From Heliocidaris erythrogramma (taxonomy: Eukaryota; Echinodermata; Echinoidea; Camarodonta; Echinometridae): a stretch of 64,000 nucleotides of DNA. Shown here in pieces: positions 48,922 to 61,100 of this stretch (positions are counted from its first letter, which is position 1; every line of letters begins with the position of its first letter). Both the position numbers and the translations under genes were made by a program. The notes beneath the pieces are model-generated. The model made no database searches. It saw nothing but the letters and a program-made list of their open reading frames with translations, and was not told the origin of the DNA. The DNA lies in NCBI GenBank assembly GCA_025617745.1, contig CM046853.1, positions 52,415,021-52,479,020 on the forward strand, read 5' to 3'.

Positions 48922-51141
48922 TGATAATCTGAGGGGGAAACAAATGTCTGGTAAATATTTTCCCAGAGCGGTAAATAATTGAAAACAATGAATACAACAT
49001 ATCTACTTTTACTAAATCAGACAACAATAAAATTACAATTGGAAATAAATATCACCTCTATCTCTTTTTTCGATAATACAATAACTTTCTACCCTCTAAC
49101 AACTCGACAATACACCCCTATTTATATAATAGATCGTTCGAAGTCATTTAAATCCACAAAAGTACAACAGCGCTTCATTCAAATCACCAACTTGAATGCG
49201 GAATAGGTAAAATTCGTATTTTTTTCTTTCTTGAAAATCTTTTATTTGTGATTTTTAGATTTCGTTTCTGTTCCTATGACCATAATTTTTTAGAACGCCG
49301 TATTTTTTTTTAAATACTGGACTGTGTGTCTGTCATGTCTGTGAGTGTGAGTGTGATGTGTGATTGTGCCATTTGTGGTTGGCCTGATCTGAGCTGAGCT
49401 GAGTGAGTTGATGTGTGCATGCCATGCCAGGCCAGGCAGGCAGAGTGCAGTGCCAGTGGCCGTGCCGAGTACTATGACTTATGAGTGGTCAGCAGCACCA
49501 AGGAGGTTCAAACAGATGGAGTTTCAACTAACGATAATTAATGCAAACACCTGGCAGATTATAAAGGATGTACAATTGATGTAATAAACTGCCTTGAGTC
49601 TTTGAAGCGATGCCGATGGGCATTATCGCAGTTGAGGAAACCATGGCAGTTAAAACTTAAGTTAAGACAAACACAAAAACTTAAAACAAGTGAATGTGCA
49701 GTTTTAATGTAAATAATTTCAATTTCAATCTCAAATTTGAAATTCCCCTGCCGTAGAATGAACAATTTTTTGAGATATATAGCTTTAAAAGTGTCACAAA
49801 TGTACTTGCTTCTTGGGCAATTTTAACACCTTTCCGCTTAATTCTGATTATTTTAAATTTCATATATTACCATCGTGAAAAATGGCATGTGGCCAGTCAA
49901 GAAATTGTCATCGCAAATCTGGTATTTTTGGCACTAAATATGTTCGCTTGAACCTTGTTATATCATTTGTGTGCACTTTTTCGAAGTTTGGGTCTGCAAA
50001 AACTAATTATCGTTATAACACTAACAGAATGTAGGATGGGGGTTACATTTCCGGACACTTAACAAAAATTAGCCTGTCAATTTTGCCGTCAGAAGTAACA
50101 CTATAAGCAGTGAATATTTGAAAGTCACATGATTTTCAACCTATCCCGTGAAAGATTTGTGACAATTTGCATGAGAATTTGTTCGATTTACTGTTTAAAA
50201 ATGGCCTGTCCGGATTAACAACCTGTCCGGAATTACGTCTGGGTATACTCCATTCTATTTAACCATGGTTATGCAATAAATAATATGATTTGTTTCCTTC
50301 TTTGGAAGAATGTTTTCGGAGAGCGCATATTTGTCATATTTGTTGTGTCGGCATCAAAGCTCACTTCAAAGTAACTATCAGTACGAGCGAACCGCTCGTT
50401 GCGAACCGCGACTACAAAAGTGCGACTACTCTACATGCTTTTCCCTGAAATTACTTATATTTTTAATCTAAATATTAAACTAAATAAAACTTCAACTATT
50501 GATAGATTGCATTCTTTAAGTTAAATTTAGTTAACCAACTTACAACTTACCAAAAACAATGATTTATTGCATCATCTGCCTACAGTCCGTAATGGAATGT
50601 AATCGTGCTGCACTTTTTGAAAGGTCACAACCGTGCGTAACTATACACAGCGCTGTCGCTGTGGACAGGTTTTGGTAGTCAAAAGTTGAAATTTTATACC
50701 CTGTGGACATTGCCTGATGGCTTGCTGGGGATTGAACTTCAATAAATCCATCCAAGCAATCGATTCATGTGAGTATAACGTAAAATTGGAAGTTAACATA
50801 CGATTTAAATTAATTTTGTACATTGTTTTTAGTGACATTACTTACTTGGGTATAGAGAATGGAAGCTAAGGCCATTTGTCCCTCTTTACTACTCCATCCC
50901 ATCTTAGGTATGGTTCAAACTTAATTGGATTGTTTCTCCAATATCTTTCTAGGGATGACTTGAATTGGTATATGACATTGAGGGGTGTCGCAATGAAAGT
51001 CTATGTGTCCTTGTCAGACAGTGTCTGGTCGGGCTAACTTCAAAGGGAAGCTGTCTGTTATGACTCCATCTGTTTGAACCTCCTTGGCAGCACAGTAGCT
51101 CTGGCAGTGCCACTACAGTGCAGTGGTGATGTCATGAACTG

Positions 51142-51761
51142 AAAGGGAAATCTAACCTTAATGGCAATTACTCTGAAAGAAAGAGGAAAAATCAGAGAAG
51201 GAGATTGGTGAAAGTTTGAACGAAATCGGACAAGCAATAAAGTTATGAATTTTTGAAAGTTGTAATCACTATACATATACATGTATGTATAGTGATTACA
51301 ACTTTCAAAAATTCCATATGGGAATTTCAAATTGGCCGAGGCGAATAGGTAATGTCACTGTGATGTAGTTACGGACAACTCCCCCGTTTGCTCCAACACA
51401 CAATATTACTAAAATGTTATTTTTTCAAAATGTATCACTCAGTTGGATCTTTTTCTTTCACAAGGACCTAGACGCTATCTCCATGATCTCCAATATATTT
51501 TGAGTACTGCCCCAAGGGTAAAGGCGCTTCGAAGAAAACCGCAAATTAATTATATTTTTGTGTACGACAAACGGGAGAGTTGTCCACAAGTATGTCACAA
51601 TCGACTCACCAAATTGCCAATTTAAGATTCACATAGATGTAATGATCTCATTTTTTAAACATTCATATTTTTCGTATTCCTTGTCTGATTTCTTTCAAAC
51701 TTTCATCATCCTGTTTTTCTTATTTTTCTGCTTTCACACTAAGATTGGGTTGCCCTTGAAT
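51142..51761 (+). mobile_element. MITE family M2, copy 3
   Basis: The left end aaagggaaatctaaccttaa and right end aagattgggttgcccttga are degenerate family termini. The body matches copies 1 and 4 (gtttgaacgaaatcggacaa, ggtaatgtcactgtgatgta). It differs by an inserted inverted duplication at 51248-51313 (tttttgaaagttgtaatcac and its complement around acatgt), absent from copy 4. Confidence 0.88.
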
Positions 51762-52541
51762 GAATGATTGTGGAGTATGGGTCCAGCTTTTCAGTATGGT
51801 GGCCGTGAAGGGACATCCTAAATCGTGAATTATCTTCGCCAATATTCACTCTGCGGTATAGCACAGTTACTTGAGTTAGTCGCAAATATCTGGGATAATA
51901 TTCACGACTCTGTCGTGAATATTATTAGTGAAGATATTCACGACGAGTCGCGATTATTGGCGAACATATATGAAATTTCTGACTTTGCACATTTCGTTGT
52001 GAATTTTGGCGAGGAGATCATGACAAAATGAATGATGATTCATACATTTTATCGTGAATTAAGTGCCTAAGCGGTCTATCCCACTGGATGGAACTTAATT
52101 GGCCAGAATCCGGCCAGAATCCAGCCAGAAAGCCAATTTTAGGAGTCACAAACTATAATGATCTGCAATTAAAAAATGATATAATTAATCATGTATAAAA
52201 ATTATCTACAGTATTATGTTATTGCATCCATGTTCGGCGATTTCTTGTCACAGCTGGGTGGGGGAACGCGACTAGCCTTGTACCATTGGTTGCAGGCGAG
52301 CGTAAAAAAGGATTTGCAGTTTTGCAGATCCAGATCTAGAAAACGAACCAATTAGATAACAAGAATTTTAAGTTTTAAACCAATTCAGAGAAAGAATAAA
52401 AGGAAGAGGTAAGAAACAGAATAAAATCTTGAAAATGAGAAGGGGAATATAAGATTTATCTGACAGTACCAGAGCTTGACAATGATTAAGTCCTTATTCA
52501 TATCCATAATCCAGCTATACCAATTTAAGATTAATTCATAT

Positions 52542-52734
52542 TACAGTCAAACCTGCTGTAGCAACCACCTGTATAGAAAGACCACCTGTTTATAAGGCCC
52601 ACCATTTTTGTTTCCCTTGAAAAGTATTTCTCATTGAAACGTGTATTAAAGGAACCTGTACATAAACACCTGCTCATAAAGACCGCTTTTCTTGTCTCCC
52701 TTGAGTGGTCTTTATATACAGGTTTCACTGTACT
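52542..52734. mobile_element. Short inverted-repeat element upstream of GTSE1
   Basis: The left end tacagtcaaacctgctgtag and right end ctttatatacaggtttcact(gta) are complementary at the outer 15 bases. The interior repeats cacctgtttataaggcc/aacacctgctcataaagacc and cccttgaaaag/cccttgagtgg. It ends 20 bases before the acceptor of the first GTSE1 coding exon. Confidence 0.75.
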
Positions 52735-52777
52735 TTGTTTATATATTTTGCAGGGAAAATATATTGAGCAAATCACC

Positions 52778-55700
52778 ATGGAGAATGGTTGTGATATGAA
52801 AATATCATCAGGATCTATAGGTATGTATTTTATGCTCAGATATGTATTGTATTTATATCAAATGCTAATGAGACTTTGATCATCTGAGATGCCCACACCT
52901 CAAATAAATTATTCAATTACTTAGAGGCATAACTGATCAGAAATCCAGTTTGATTATCAAGTATTTGTTGTTAAATTTGTGAATTTGTGTATATTGGTGT
53001 GTATTTATGAAAATTTATGAACAGGAGGGGGGGGGGGGTTAAGACCTGGGGTGGTATTCTGAGATTTATTTTATCTTGATTTTAGTGAAAAGATTTTAAT
53101 TGTCATAACAAATTTCAAATTGCAACATTTCATTGGTGTTTGCGAAGATGAACTCCGCGTACGCAGCCACTTTTGCACAGGCTTTAACTAATGATGCGCA
53201 ATAAGCATACATTTTGTTATGACAATTAAAATTATTTCACTAAAATCAAGATAAAATAAATCTCAGAATACCACCCCTGTCTTCTTAAAAGTATAACTTT
53301 TTGTATCGAGTTCTAGACAATGTCAAAAGAATTGGGAAAATGTCTTTGTGACATTAAAATAAGTATCCCTTAAGCCCTCATCATTTTCGTAAGCCCCCAT
53401 ACCTTTTCATTATACCCAATATTTCTTTAATTTTAGCATTGAGATTTTATTTAATATATAGCAAGGTCCTGGTCAGCTTTTTTTTCCGTACAAAAAGGCG
53501 AGTCCTAATGGTGTATCATTTACAATATCATTACTTTTCTAAAGATTCCTTACACATTTGTATTTGGCGTTTTGCATCATGTATTGTAGCATTCTGCTGT
53601 TTGAATCCATTACCAGTGGTGTTAATCCAGAAATGCAGTTAATATTGAGTCATTGTTGACAAGTATCAATGATTGAATTAGCCATTTTCCAATTTTGTTT
53701 GCTTTTGTTTTGGCAGATGACCTAGCTTTCATTGAGAATGAAACTTTTGACTTTGACTTGCCTTTGTCCCCTCAAGAATGGTAAGAATTTGCTGGAGTGT
53801 AAACCTGAAAGGCCTGTATGAATTAACCCATACACTTTGTCAAAGCTTGATCCAATGTCAAGTTTAAAAGATCTGACGAATAGCTAATAAACTCACATAG
53901 CTAAGGGGTTTCATTATCTTGTAAGCTGTAGCTCAAGCATCCATATCTTTGGTTTGGAATATTAATTCAAAAGGTTTTTACCTTAGATCCGTTTAGTATG
54001 TATGACAGCATTTACCACTTAGAGAAGTCATTATAGTTATTTGATTGTGAGTTGACATAATTTGAAATGAACTTAAAATATGAAACTTGAGTCAGAAATG
54101 GTGTCTAGAATGGTTTGATTACATGTATGAGTTTGTATATCTCTCTTATCTTCTTTCTCAGTCATGGTGGTCAGTTAACTGAACTCGAGAAAGATGATAA
54201 AGTGATGGAGGACGAAGAAGATGAGGTGTTCCTTGGGCCAGTTGGGTTTAAAGAAAAGTGTGTGGCCACGAATGCAGAGCTCATCATTGCAGAGCAAAAA
54301 CCCATGAGTCCACCAACTGCAGAGCAGTATGCATCTCTCTTCAAAGAAGCAATGTCTCTGTCCCTTGAGCTGCAACGCAACTCCTCCAAGAGTGACTCTT
54401 CTTCTTCGAACAGTTCCTCCTCTTCTTCGAACAGTTCCGACTTGGATTCCTCAGTTACGAATGCTGGTGGACGGAAATCTAGTGTAGCGCCTGCTTTGGA
54501 CAGTATCCAGGAGGGTTCTTGCACTGTGGAAGTGGACAGTGCAGGAGGGGGGAATGCAAGCTGTGAAGCTAGGGTTGCAAAGTCTGAAGCGGAGCACTTC
54601 AAACGCCAGGTTAAAAAGGATATCCGCAGCCCTGCAAGGCGTGGCACCTACACCATAGCCACCGACCAACCCAGTCCCTACCCTACAGCAGAAGAGACAG
54701 AGTGCACGAAAGCAAAACAAAAGAGAAATCCTCCTACCAAATTACAGCCTCGCCCTCCAACACAGGGTGTGATGCCGAGAGGGAGAGGGTCTATGCTACC
54801 CACCAGGGGACTACGTATACCGACCCCCTGCTTCGGCTGGAAAGGGTGATGAGACTGCTACACATACTGACAAAGCCAAGAGTAAAGCAACAAATCCTGA
54901 AGGTGTTACCAAGATACCAAACAGTGGAATTCAGAAGCCTGCTGCCAAGAGATCGGTACATATTCTTTTTGTGACTTGTCTTCTCATTCATCAAGTCCAC
55001 CCCCGCCCCCCTTTCTGGTATTCATTATCACATCCTCTGTGATCTTGCTTTTCACAACTTCTTGTCATTCTTTTAGAGGGGGCAAGTACAGCTTAGTTCA
55101 AGTGTAAGATGAGCTAGTTTAGATGTCCTTTTGTCAAAATGAGTAGTACCATATTCAAGTAAGATTTGGCTTAGAAGATATTGGGCTGTACCCATCATCA
55201 TTGCTAGCTAAAGCCTTGTTCAGACATGTGATAAACTGCCTGAAATTTAAAAGAAAAACAATCACAAAAAGTAGTATGCATTATAAATGTGTGCATCACA
55301 CATTTTTGTACACAGATCACACAGTATTCAAAGGGTCCTCGAGCACAGCTGTGTTTCATGCCTCTGCCTCCCCCCCCCCCCCCCCTCCCACTTGCTATCC
55401 CTTGACATTTTAAAATCACATATTTTTGCCATGGCATGTGTGAATCAGGCTTAAGACTAGCTTTTAATGAATGTTGATGTTGTATTGTATCTTCTTTCAA
55501 GGCAAACCCCAAAGTTTCTGGTCTGAAAAAGCCTGGTTTTGCCGGTGGAAAAAAGCCTACAAATGGTGTCGACACAGAGTCTAAGACGGGTGAGTTCAGC
55601 TTTGTGATTTAACCCTAACTAGGCCGGGGTATTTTGGGAGTTCTTATGGCGGGGGGGGGGGCCTCCCAGGCCCCCCCCTAAGATCTCGGCAACGGTTGAC

Positions 55701-58125
55701 TCTGCCCGCATGAAATTTGGCACAGATGTAGATTAACTTGTGTAGAACACAATCCGGGTGTAATTTTTTCAATATTCTTGTTCGTTTTTTTTTTTATTAA
55801 TTATTTTATTACATAATATGCAAATTTTTTCGATTTTTTTTTTTTTCTCAAAATGGTAAATTTTGCTATATGAAGATGAAAATGGATTGAATATTGGCTG
55901 TAACTGGACCTCTAAGACTCACAAATACGTAAAAAGAAAGAAAATTGGGTAAAACGGTGTATTAAATTTGCATAACTCATTAATATGCAAATTAGCTGTG
56001 TCATGTGTATTACAAGCCAATAATGGATTTTTGTTTTTATTCTTATGTATTTCTTTGTTTTTAATCTTATGTATTTTTTTGTTTTTGAATTTTAATGTAT
56101 TCTATTGTTTGCCAACCATAAAGCATATTTGTTAAATGAATATTGTGATAATAAACAAGAAATTGTAATGATTACTAGGAATGGTTACTTTTTGCCATAG
56201 GCTAATACACACATGAATGGAGAATTTGATCATTTTGCTTGACATGTGATCAATAATTGTAATCTGACACCAGAACCGTATGACCGATCGACATAAATGA
56301 GGTATCAAAATGTGCGTGAAACATCAGGGGAAAAAGTCATGAAATTAGAGCGCGAAAGATTCAGCCGTCGCGAGGCCACGTACAAATTTCGGGAGGGGGG
56401 GCCTCCCAGGCCCCCCCCCCCCCCCTGGCCTAGTTAGGGTTAAGCTATTATTGATGAAGAACTGATGGGAAGTACATAATGTGTTTGCTGCATCAGCCAT
56501 ATCATATTACATATTAACACAGGGTAGCAACATTTACCATATCTTGCAATACAACTTTGCTTTTGTATTTGGATTTCAATAAAGCACTTCAATCGACTTA
56601 AATTGGCATTTTTAGCTCACCTGAGCCTATGGCTCGAGTGAGCTATTGCGATGGAAATTTGTCCGTCGTCCGTCGTGCGTCGTGTGTCGTCCGTTAACTT
56701 TTTACATTTTCATCTTCTTCTCCAAAACCCATGATCGGAATTCAACCAAACTTGGTAGGAATCATCCTTAGGGGTAGGGGACCCAAAGTTGCTAAAATGG
56801 TACATGTGGCCCCCAGGGGGGCCCAGGGGGAGGGCCCCCAATTGTAAAAGCTATGTCAGTTTCAAACATCTTCTTCTCCAGAACCAGGCATAGCTCAGAC
56901 TTGGTATTTTGTATGGAGATACCTCTATAGATGAAGAATGAATGTTGTTCACGAAATTTCTCTGAGTGGCCCTATAGGGGCCCTGTGGGGGTAACATACT
57001 GGAGGGGGGGGGGCGCTGCCAGGCAAAATGTACATTCTGATCTTCTTCTCCAAAACACATGATCGGAATTCAACCAAACTTGGTAGGAATCATCCTTAGG
57101 GGTAGGGGACCCAAAGTTGCTAAAATGGTACATGTGGCCCCCAGGGGGCCCAGGGGGAAGGCCCCCAATTGTAAAAGCTATGTAAATTTCAAACATCTTC
57201 TTCTCCAGAACCAGGCATAGCTCATACTTGGTATTGTGTATGGAGATACCTCTATAGATGAAGAATGAATGTTGTTCATGAAATTTCTCTGAGTGGCCCT
57301 ATAGGGGCCCTGTGGGGGTAACATACTGGAGGGGGGGGCGCTGCCAGGCAAAATGTACATTCTGATCTTCTCCAAAACACATGATCGGAATTCAACCAAA
57401 CTTGGTAGGAATCATCCTTAGGGGTAGGGGATCCAAAGGTGCTAAAATGGTACATGTGGCCCCCAGGGGGGCCCAGGGGGAGAGCCCCCAAGTGTAAAAG
57501 CTATGTAAATTTCAAACATCTTCTCCAGAACCAGGAATATCTCGGACTTGGTATTGTGTATGGAGATTTTTTTCTGGGTGGCCCTATAGGGGGTCTGTGG
57601 GGGTAACATACTGGAGGGGGGGGGGGGGGGGGTGGGGCAAGTTGTCCGCCATCCATAAACTTTTTACATGTTCAGCTTCTCCAAAACCCATGATTGGAAT
57701 TTAACCGAACTTGGTAGGAAGCTCAGATTTGGTATTGTGTATAGAGATACCTCTATAGATGAAGAATGAAAGTTGTTCATGTGCTAGAGAGAACATGCAC
57801 CAGATGTGAATTGATCCACCTCAGGTGAGCGTCGTGCCCCCTGGGGCTCTTGTTTCATTAATCATTTTACTTCGTAAAGAATGAATAAAGTTCATCTTAT
57901 GAAGATGTAGACCTATTGTTAATGATAAACGCTTGACTTTCTTCTTTTTCCCCATACGTATCCATGTGATCACTTCCCTTCCATTACTCTCTTCTCTTTT
58001 TCTTCTAATCCTTCACGTCTCCCTATCTCACTCTTTCAATCTCTCTCTATCTCTCTCTCTCTCTCTCTCACTCTCTTTCTTTGTTTCCCTTTCTCTTCCC
58101 TCTCTATCTTCCTTCTCATTCTCTG

Positions 58126-58179
<54 letters not shown>

Positions 58180-61100
58180 CTACCTCTCCTTCTGTCTCTC
58201 ACTCTCCACTTCCTTTTTCTCTTTCTGTGTCTTCTTACAGATTCTGTCCCAGCCACCAAGCTTCCCACCAAGAAGATGGGCTTGATCAAACCCTCTGCAG
58301 TCAGTAGACCAGTCCACAGGAATGGGACCGCTGGACCAGCATCAAACAAGCCCCAGCCTATGAAGGCTACAATGTCCTTTGGGGCTAGCTCTGGGGCAAG
58401 CTCTGCAATTGGAACAGGACCTACCAAAAAGGCCACTGTCACATCTCAAGTTCCTAACGCTGGTAGGTCTCTCCCGCTTTCTGAAGTAATATATTTCTTC
58501 AAAATAAATCGTTAGTAAAAATGGCATCCATGGTAATAGAAACAAGATTTGCTAGAATTTCTAATCTTTTCAGTCTATCGATGATGGCTTTATTGAGTTT
58601 GTACAAAAGCAATGAATACTACTAATGTTTCTACCTTTGCATTTGTGAGTATTAGAACATCTTTTCTGTTTGATACCATATGAACTTCTTATAAGGTATT
58701 CAAACGGTGAAACTTATGATATAAACTTTTTAGTGCTAATTCGTTGGAAAATTTTGTTCAGTAAAATGGAAGAGGATTCCCAAAAGAATTTATTGTGCAG
58801 CCCTTTGAACATGCCATAAAACTGGATAGACAGCATATGCATAGGATTGAGGTAAGATATTTATGCAATAAACTAGAAACTCTACTTCAAATTTAAGTGG
58901 TTTTGTTTGGAATTATTTGCTCTCTACATTCTTTTCAAACAAACTTTGTGCACTGTTTTTTATGTGACTTGTTGTTCTGGAAAAGTGATCCAGGAATCGC
59001 TGATCAATGAAATAGCTGATACTTACTTTCACCAACATTGTCACCATGTTTTTTGTTCCCTTTCACAAAACTTGATGAATAGGGAAGAGGAAAGTTCCAA
59101 CACCCAGCACCCCTGTGTTTCAGGAGAAGAAGGTGATCCCAAAGAGATTAATTGCAAGTGGTCCAGGAGGGAGCACTACACCAGCAAAGGGAGCAATCAC
59201 ACCCAGGTAACACAAAACAAAAACAATTGACTAGCTGATAAAAATAAAGAGAGGCTGTTTTACAGCAAGCAATGAACTGGTTATTGGAATGTAACTGATA
59301 CATTTCTTTGAGTGGTTAGTTTTATGGAACAGAAAAATGCACAATACCTGCCTGAATCTGTGGAAATTAAAATTATATCACTATCACTGTGGGTATACAC
59401 AGGGATCAATGTTACAAGAATCTAGCACACATGAATCCCCAGGATTATTACTATCTCCCATTCTCTCATTATTACCATATATTTATAATGGTAATGTAAT
59501 AAATGCCGTCGTGAATATTTTGTTAGGTCCTTATAAACCGACGATTTCAGATTGTGGTGCTGGTCAGTCTTTATACCAATGAATGAATTTAACAAAAACT
59601 TACCTCAGTAACTGCTTGTCAATTGATATGGACTATGATTGTGTGCATGTTCAGGAGGAGTTCCATCTCATCGCTACGTAGACCGTCCACTCCCGTTCAG
59701 CCCAGCACCCCACACAGTAGACACACCAGCATCTCAGAGCCACCTGGTTCTGTCGGTCCTGCATCAGGTAGGCGTCGCTCCTGTATCCCTACCCCTAACA
59801 GGAAGGCCAGCACCTCAACCAGACCAGCTAGCAGGCTGGCAGCACCCACCTCCATATCCAGGTAAGAGTTGAGTTCTCTCCAGTACATAACATTGCTGAG
59901 AGCCAGAAGGCTTTAGGCAACTTTGTTTGCCGGCAGTGATTCATACTATTTCTTGATACTCAAAAAAGAGGGCAAGTAAATGATGTATAATGAAAGATAA
60001 GTTGATGAATACAAGGATATCATGTAAATACAGCTTGTCAGGCAGGTGGACACAAAGGGCATCCCCTGCATATGTGTTTCATTTGCTCTTTTCATATTTT
60101 TCTGCTTTTGTTGTTTGGGTATTCCAGTTGTATGCATGTCAAGCTTGAATAATGTAACACGAGGGACAGAGATTAATCCCATTTTCTTTGGTCCAAACTC
60201 TCCACAATTCTTGTTGGAGTTTGTACTTATCTTTGTTTCATCACCACCTTAATCCCTCCTCCAGACCCCAGTCTGCTCAATCAGCCAAGAAGGAAATCTT
60301 CAGGTTCTCTCCCCTCCTCCTCAGTCCCCTCAAGACACCACCTCAATTCCAGCTTTCTCCTGAAGGTCCCGAAGAGAAGAAGGCCAAACCATCACAGGTG
60401 GATGATAGCACCGCTCCTCCTCCTAATGTGACAGGCTCCTCCCCAGAGTTTCCTGCATCAACGGCCAAGACTCCCAATCCAGACATTGTGCTGAGGACAA
60501 GGACCAATCTACAAGAGACTGGAAAGGAGTCTAATCTGGCGGTGAAAGTTGCCACACCCAAAGATAAACCATCTGTTGGAGTGGTATGATAAAAGAATTG
60601 ACCTTTTCTTATACAAGAAGCATGTTTAAGAAATTCCTCGGTTGACAACATGACGCACACAAAACAGGCAACATTATTTTTGTAATTGGATGGAGCATTA
60701 GTGCGTCTTTACAAAAGGGACGGTTTGTAGTGCTAAATGCTTTATTAAAGAGACTTGCAGTATTTTGTTATCATGTTACTTCAATAATCTCTGCAAACTT
60801 ATGATACTTCTGTTATCTCCTGTCATCACAATTGACTTTGAAATTAATTTGCAAATGATTTGAATGCTAATAACCTTTATCAGCACCCGGAGACTTTATC
60901 TATCTGATGTCCAGCAGAGAGTTATACAGTTTTTATTCTCTTTTGTGTAGTTCATCAAATACCCTTCGAGCTAGATTCTCCATATCTGTACCATCCCTCT
61001 TAGACTATTTCAGACACACAATTTTTCTGTAGTCTATACATATTAAAGGGAAATCCAACCTTAGTAGCAAGTTGCTTTGAAAGAAAGAGGAAAAATCAGA

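Larger units (their letters stand above)
48931..52753. promoter_or_regulatory. Divergent intergenic region between MANBAL and GTSE1
   Basis: It must hold both promoters and 5' non-coding exons, which I cannot place. Features: a GT-rich/GC-richer patch at about 49310-49470; a 24-bp inverted pair (caaggaggttcaaacagatg at about 49500 and its complement at about 51063); a small perfect inverted repeat (acgagcg aac cgctcgt, 50383-50399); M2 copy 3 (51142-51761); an attcacga-rich palindromic patch (51820-52050); and a MITE (52542-52734). No TATA box is convincing. Confidence 0.5.
55590..58240 (+). other. GTSE1 intron 4, packed with repeats
   Basis: Consists almost wholly of a TIR element (55609-56443), about 170 bp of spacer, a tandem-core element (56612-57855) and a TC/TA microsatellite (about 57985-58230) that runs into the acceptor of exon 5. 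No exon seen. Confidence 0.8.

Noticed and set aside
56851..57491. Minus-strand ORFs with repeated FWRRR/PPSSMLPPQGP words
   Set aside because: Products of the 320-bp tandem units of the repeat element; frames shift between units.
57933..58240. Ser/Leu-rich ORFs before GTSE1 exon 5
   Set aside because: Translation of a TC microsatellite; the true exon starts at the acceptor at 58240/58241.
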